From: Sphingobacteriaceae bacterium
GTDB lineage: Bacteria; Bacteroidota; Bacteroidia; UBA7662
DNA: 64,000 nt
Direction of reading: 5' to 3'
Assembly (NCBI GenBank): GCA_013824115.1
Contig: PNNG01000004.1
Coordinates: 45,497-109,496, forward strand
In this document: positions 62,248 to 64,000 of the stretch, piece after piece
Position numbering within the stretch: position 1 is the first letter of the stretch
Layout: each line of letters starts with the position of its first letter
The notes under the pieces: model-generated
Database searches by the model: none
What the model saw: the letters and a program-made list of their open reading frames with translations, nothing else
Told to the model about the DNA's origin: nothing
Program-made: the position numbers and the translations under genes

Positions 62248-63539
62248 GCCAGTCGCAGTACCAAGTCACACTCGATTATTTATACAGTCAGCTCCCCATG
62301 TTTCAGCGTGTTGGAGCTGTTGCCTTTAAAAAGGATTTAACCAACACCAAAGCCATTTGCAAGGCGCTGGGAAATCCTGAAAAGCAATTCAAAAGCATTC
62401 ACGTAGCAGGTACGAATGGCAAAGGCTCGGTTTCGCACATGTTGGCAGCTATTTTGCAAGCGGCAGGGTATAAAACGGGCTTGTACACCTCCCCTCACCT
62501 GCGCGATTTTAGAGAGCGTATTCGCATCGATGGTGAAATGATCAGCGAAGCCGAAGTGGTTGACTTCACCGAAAACATGAAAAGCAGCATTGCTGAAATT
62601 CAACCGTCATTTTTTGAAATTACCGTAGGCATGGCTTTCGATCATTTTAAGCGCCATGCGGTAGACATTGCCGTCATTGAGACCGGGTTGGGTGGCCGTC
62701 TCGACTCCACCAATGTGATTACGCCAATGCTAGCGGTCATCACCAATATTGGTTGGGACCATATGGATTTGTTGGGCGATACCCTCCCGCTGATTGCCGC
62801 CGAAAAAGCAGGAATCATCAAGCCCGATGTGCCTGTGGTAGTGGGCGAATACCAAGAGGAAGTGGCGGCAGTTTTCGAAAAACAAGCCAATGAAAGGCGC
62901 TCTTTGTTAAAATTTGCGGCCAAGCATTTTGAAGCCAAACAAACTTCGTTGACTCATTCGGCTCAAACCTTTGATTTGCTCAAAAACGGAAGACCTTGGT
63001 TAAGTGATTTGCGTACCGATCAATTAGGAATTTACCAATCGCGTAACTTGGTAACTGTTGCCGCCGCTGTGGAACAACTCCAGCGAATAGGGCTGTTCAT
63101 CGAAGAAGAGCATATTCGCACTGGCCTGGCCACTGTTGGCGCACTCACGGGCTTTCAAGGCCGCTGGAGCATTGTATCGGAAGCGCCTTTGGTGGTAGCC
63201 GATACTGCCCACAACGAACCAGGAATAAGACTGCTTTTGCAACAAATCGACCAAACCCCCCACCAGCAACTCCATTTTGTGATTTCAGTGGTAAAAGACA
63301 AAGACATTTCCAAAATACTGTCATTACTGCCTAAGGAAGCCATTTATTACTTTTCGAAAGCAAGTATCCCAAGGGGCATGGAAGTAGCCGATTTGGAAGT
63401 CAAAGCCCGAGAAGCTGGCTTAAATGGTACGCCTTATCCTACCCTTTTACTAGCGCTGGAAGCTGCCAAAGCAACGGCCCGAGAGCAAGACCTAATCCTC
63501 ATAGGTGGAAGTACCTTTACCGTAGCAGAATTGATCTAA
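62244..63539 (+). CDS. folC: Bifunctional folylpolyglutamate/dihydrofolate synthase
   Basis: A 431-residue Mur-ligase-fold enzyme adding Glu to dihydropteroate or folates. Motifs: HVAGTNGKGSVSHMLAA (P-loop, ~residue 52), YTSPHLRDFRERIRIDG, ETGLGGRLDSTNVI, ITNIGWDHMDLLG, and VVADTAHNEPGI. The length is normal. ATGA overlap with the TonB-like gene and TAATG overlap with rnhA place it within one continuous transcript. Confidence 0.95.
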   Translation: MSQSQYQVTLDYLYSQLPMFQRVGAVAFKKDLTNTKAICKALGNPEKQFKSIHVAGTNGKGSVSHMLAAILQAAGYKTGLYTSPHLRDFRERIRIDGEMISEAEVVDFTENMKSSIAEIQPSFFEITVGMAFDHFKRHAVDIAVIETGLGGRLDSTNVITPMLAVITNIGWDHMDLLGDTLPLIAAEKAGIIKPDVPVVVGEYQEEVAAVFEKQANERRSLLKFAAKHFEAKQTSLTHSAQTFDLLKNGRPWLSDLRTDQLGIYQSRNLVTVAAAVEQLQRIGLFIEEEHIRTGLATVGALTGFQGRWSIVSEAPLVVADTAHNEPGIRLLLQQIDQTPHQQLHFVISVVKDKDISKILSLLPKEAIYYFSKASIPRGMEVADLEVKAREAGLNGTPYPTLLLALEAAKATAREQDLILIGGSTFTVAELI

Positions 63540-64000
63540 TGGCCGATATTCACATTTATACCGATGGCGCCGCTCGCGGAAATCCGGGTCCAGGGGGATA
63601 CGGTATTGTGCTTCTCTCGGGACAGCATCGCAAAGAACTCAGTGCTGGTTTTAAGCTTACCACCAACAACCGCATGGAACTGCTGGCGGTGATTGTGGCA
63701 CTGGAAACACTCAAACCTGGAAAGCACAACATCAGCATTTTTTCCGATTCGAAATATGTAACCGATGCCATCAACAAGCGTTGGATTCAAGGCTGGGTTC
63801 GGAAGGGCTGGAAAGACGTGAAAAATCCAGACCTATGGCAGCGGTTACTTCCCTTATTGCAAGTCTATAAGCCTCAATTCATTTGGGTGAAGGGACATGC
63901 CTCTAATGAAATGAACAATCGCTGTGATGCTTTGGCCACCGCCGTTGCCGATCAAGGGCCCTGGTTGCGCGATACCGTTTACGAAGCGGTGCAGGCCAAA
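63539..64000 (+). CDS. rnhA: Ribonuclease HI (3' end outside window)
   Basis: The frame starts at ATG 63539, overlapping the folC stop by one base, and is still open after 154 codons at the window edge. The catalytic set is complete: D9 in IYTDGAARGNPGPGGYG, E47 in NNRMELLAV, D70 in FSDSKYV and D130 in NRCDALA, with H120 in WVKGHASN. It removes RNA from RNA/DNA hybrids such as R-loops and primers. E. coli RNase HI is 155 residues, so only a few residues should be missing. Confidence 0.96.
   Translation, partial: MADIHIYTDGAARGNPGPGGYGIVLLSGQHRKELSAGFKLTTNNRMELLAVIVALETLKPGKHNISIFSDSKYVTDAINKRWIQGWVRKGWKDVKNPDLWQRLLPLLQVYKPQFIWVKGHASNEMNNRCDALATAVADQGPWLRDTVYEAVQAK

Overview
The window looks like a chromosomal segment of a Bacteroidota bacterium (class Bacteroidia; order not resolved). 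Evidence seen in the sequence: two secreted proteins with type IX secretion (T9SS) C-terminal sorting tails, a TonB-dependent receptor followed by its DUF4249 lipoprotein, a DUF3276/PUR-family protein, an extended NusB, a eukaryotic-type NADP isocitrate dehydrogenase, and several exact TAnnTTTG boxes (the -7 element of Bacteroidota promoters) just upstream of genes. No rRNA, tRNA, insertion sequence, prophage or CRISPR array was seen. Genes are dense, and four intergenic gaps exceed 400 bp.

Layout. 1-8.1 kb: end of a probable M1 peptidase, an anchored hypothetical protein, SMC, a DCC thiol oxidoreductase with a DUF349 protein, HMG-CoA lyase, and a 44-residue membrane protein. 8.1-13.5 kb: iron alcohol dehydrogenase, queuosine-precursor transporter, DUF6580 membrane protein, and icd bracketed by two clusters of palindromic repeats. 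13.5-20 kb: orphan genes, elbB, fhs, a parDE toxin-antitoxin pair with a palindromic operator candidate, an ABC exporter, a small outer-membrane-type protein. 20-27.7 kb: ychF, agmatinase-family enzyme, carboxynorspermidine dehydrogenase and decarboxylase (alternative polyamine route), an MtfA-like peptidase, a T9SS protein. 28-36 kb: paaE-like reductase, paaN, acyl-CoA carboxylase beta, Skp/OmpH, unassigned membrane protein, FAD oxidoreductase, HxlR regulator. 36-43 kb (minus strand): a compact run mnmA / S8 protease / TonB receptor / DUF4249 / trxB. 43-49.6 kb: small protein / MBL hydrolase / NFACT (RqcH-like), redoxin / dapD / glycosyltransferase, then PUR / MazG-like / msrA. 49.7-55 kb: second ABC exporter with an Asp in place of the catalytic Glu, Leu/Val dehydrogenase, nusB, DUF1573, yajC, coaE. 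55-64 kb: RsmF-like methyltransferase, TPR protein, gyrA, and an overlapping run exbB-exbD-tonB-folC-rnhA that leaves the window.

Most content is housekeeping. The most unusual structure is non-coding: a dispersed element made of two short hairpins held at a constant 51-53 bp centre-to-centre spacing by a linker with a conserved CTACCCA-type core. There are five units in three gaps (10.9-11.2, 12.7-12.9 and 28.1 kb), with opposite orientations in the first two gaps. A second, unrelated ~180-195 bp intergenic module occurs twice (15.0 and 27.8 kb). The best candidates for a less-described gene arrangement are the 7-kb minus-strand run joining tRNA thiolation, a T9SS protease, a receptor pair and thioredoxin reductase, and the translationally coupled small-protein/MBL/NFACT trio.
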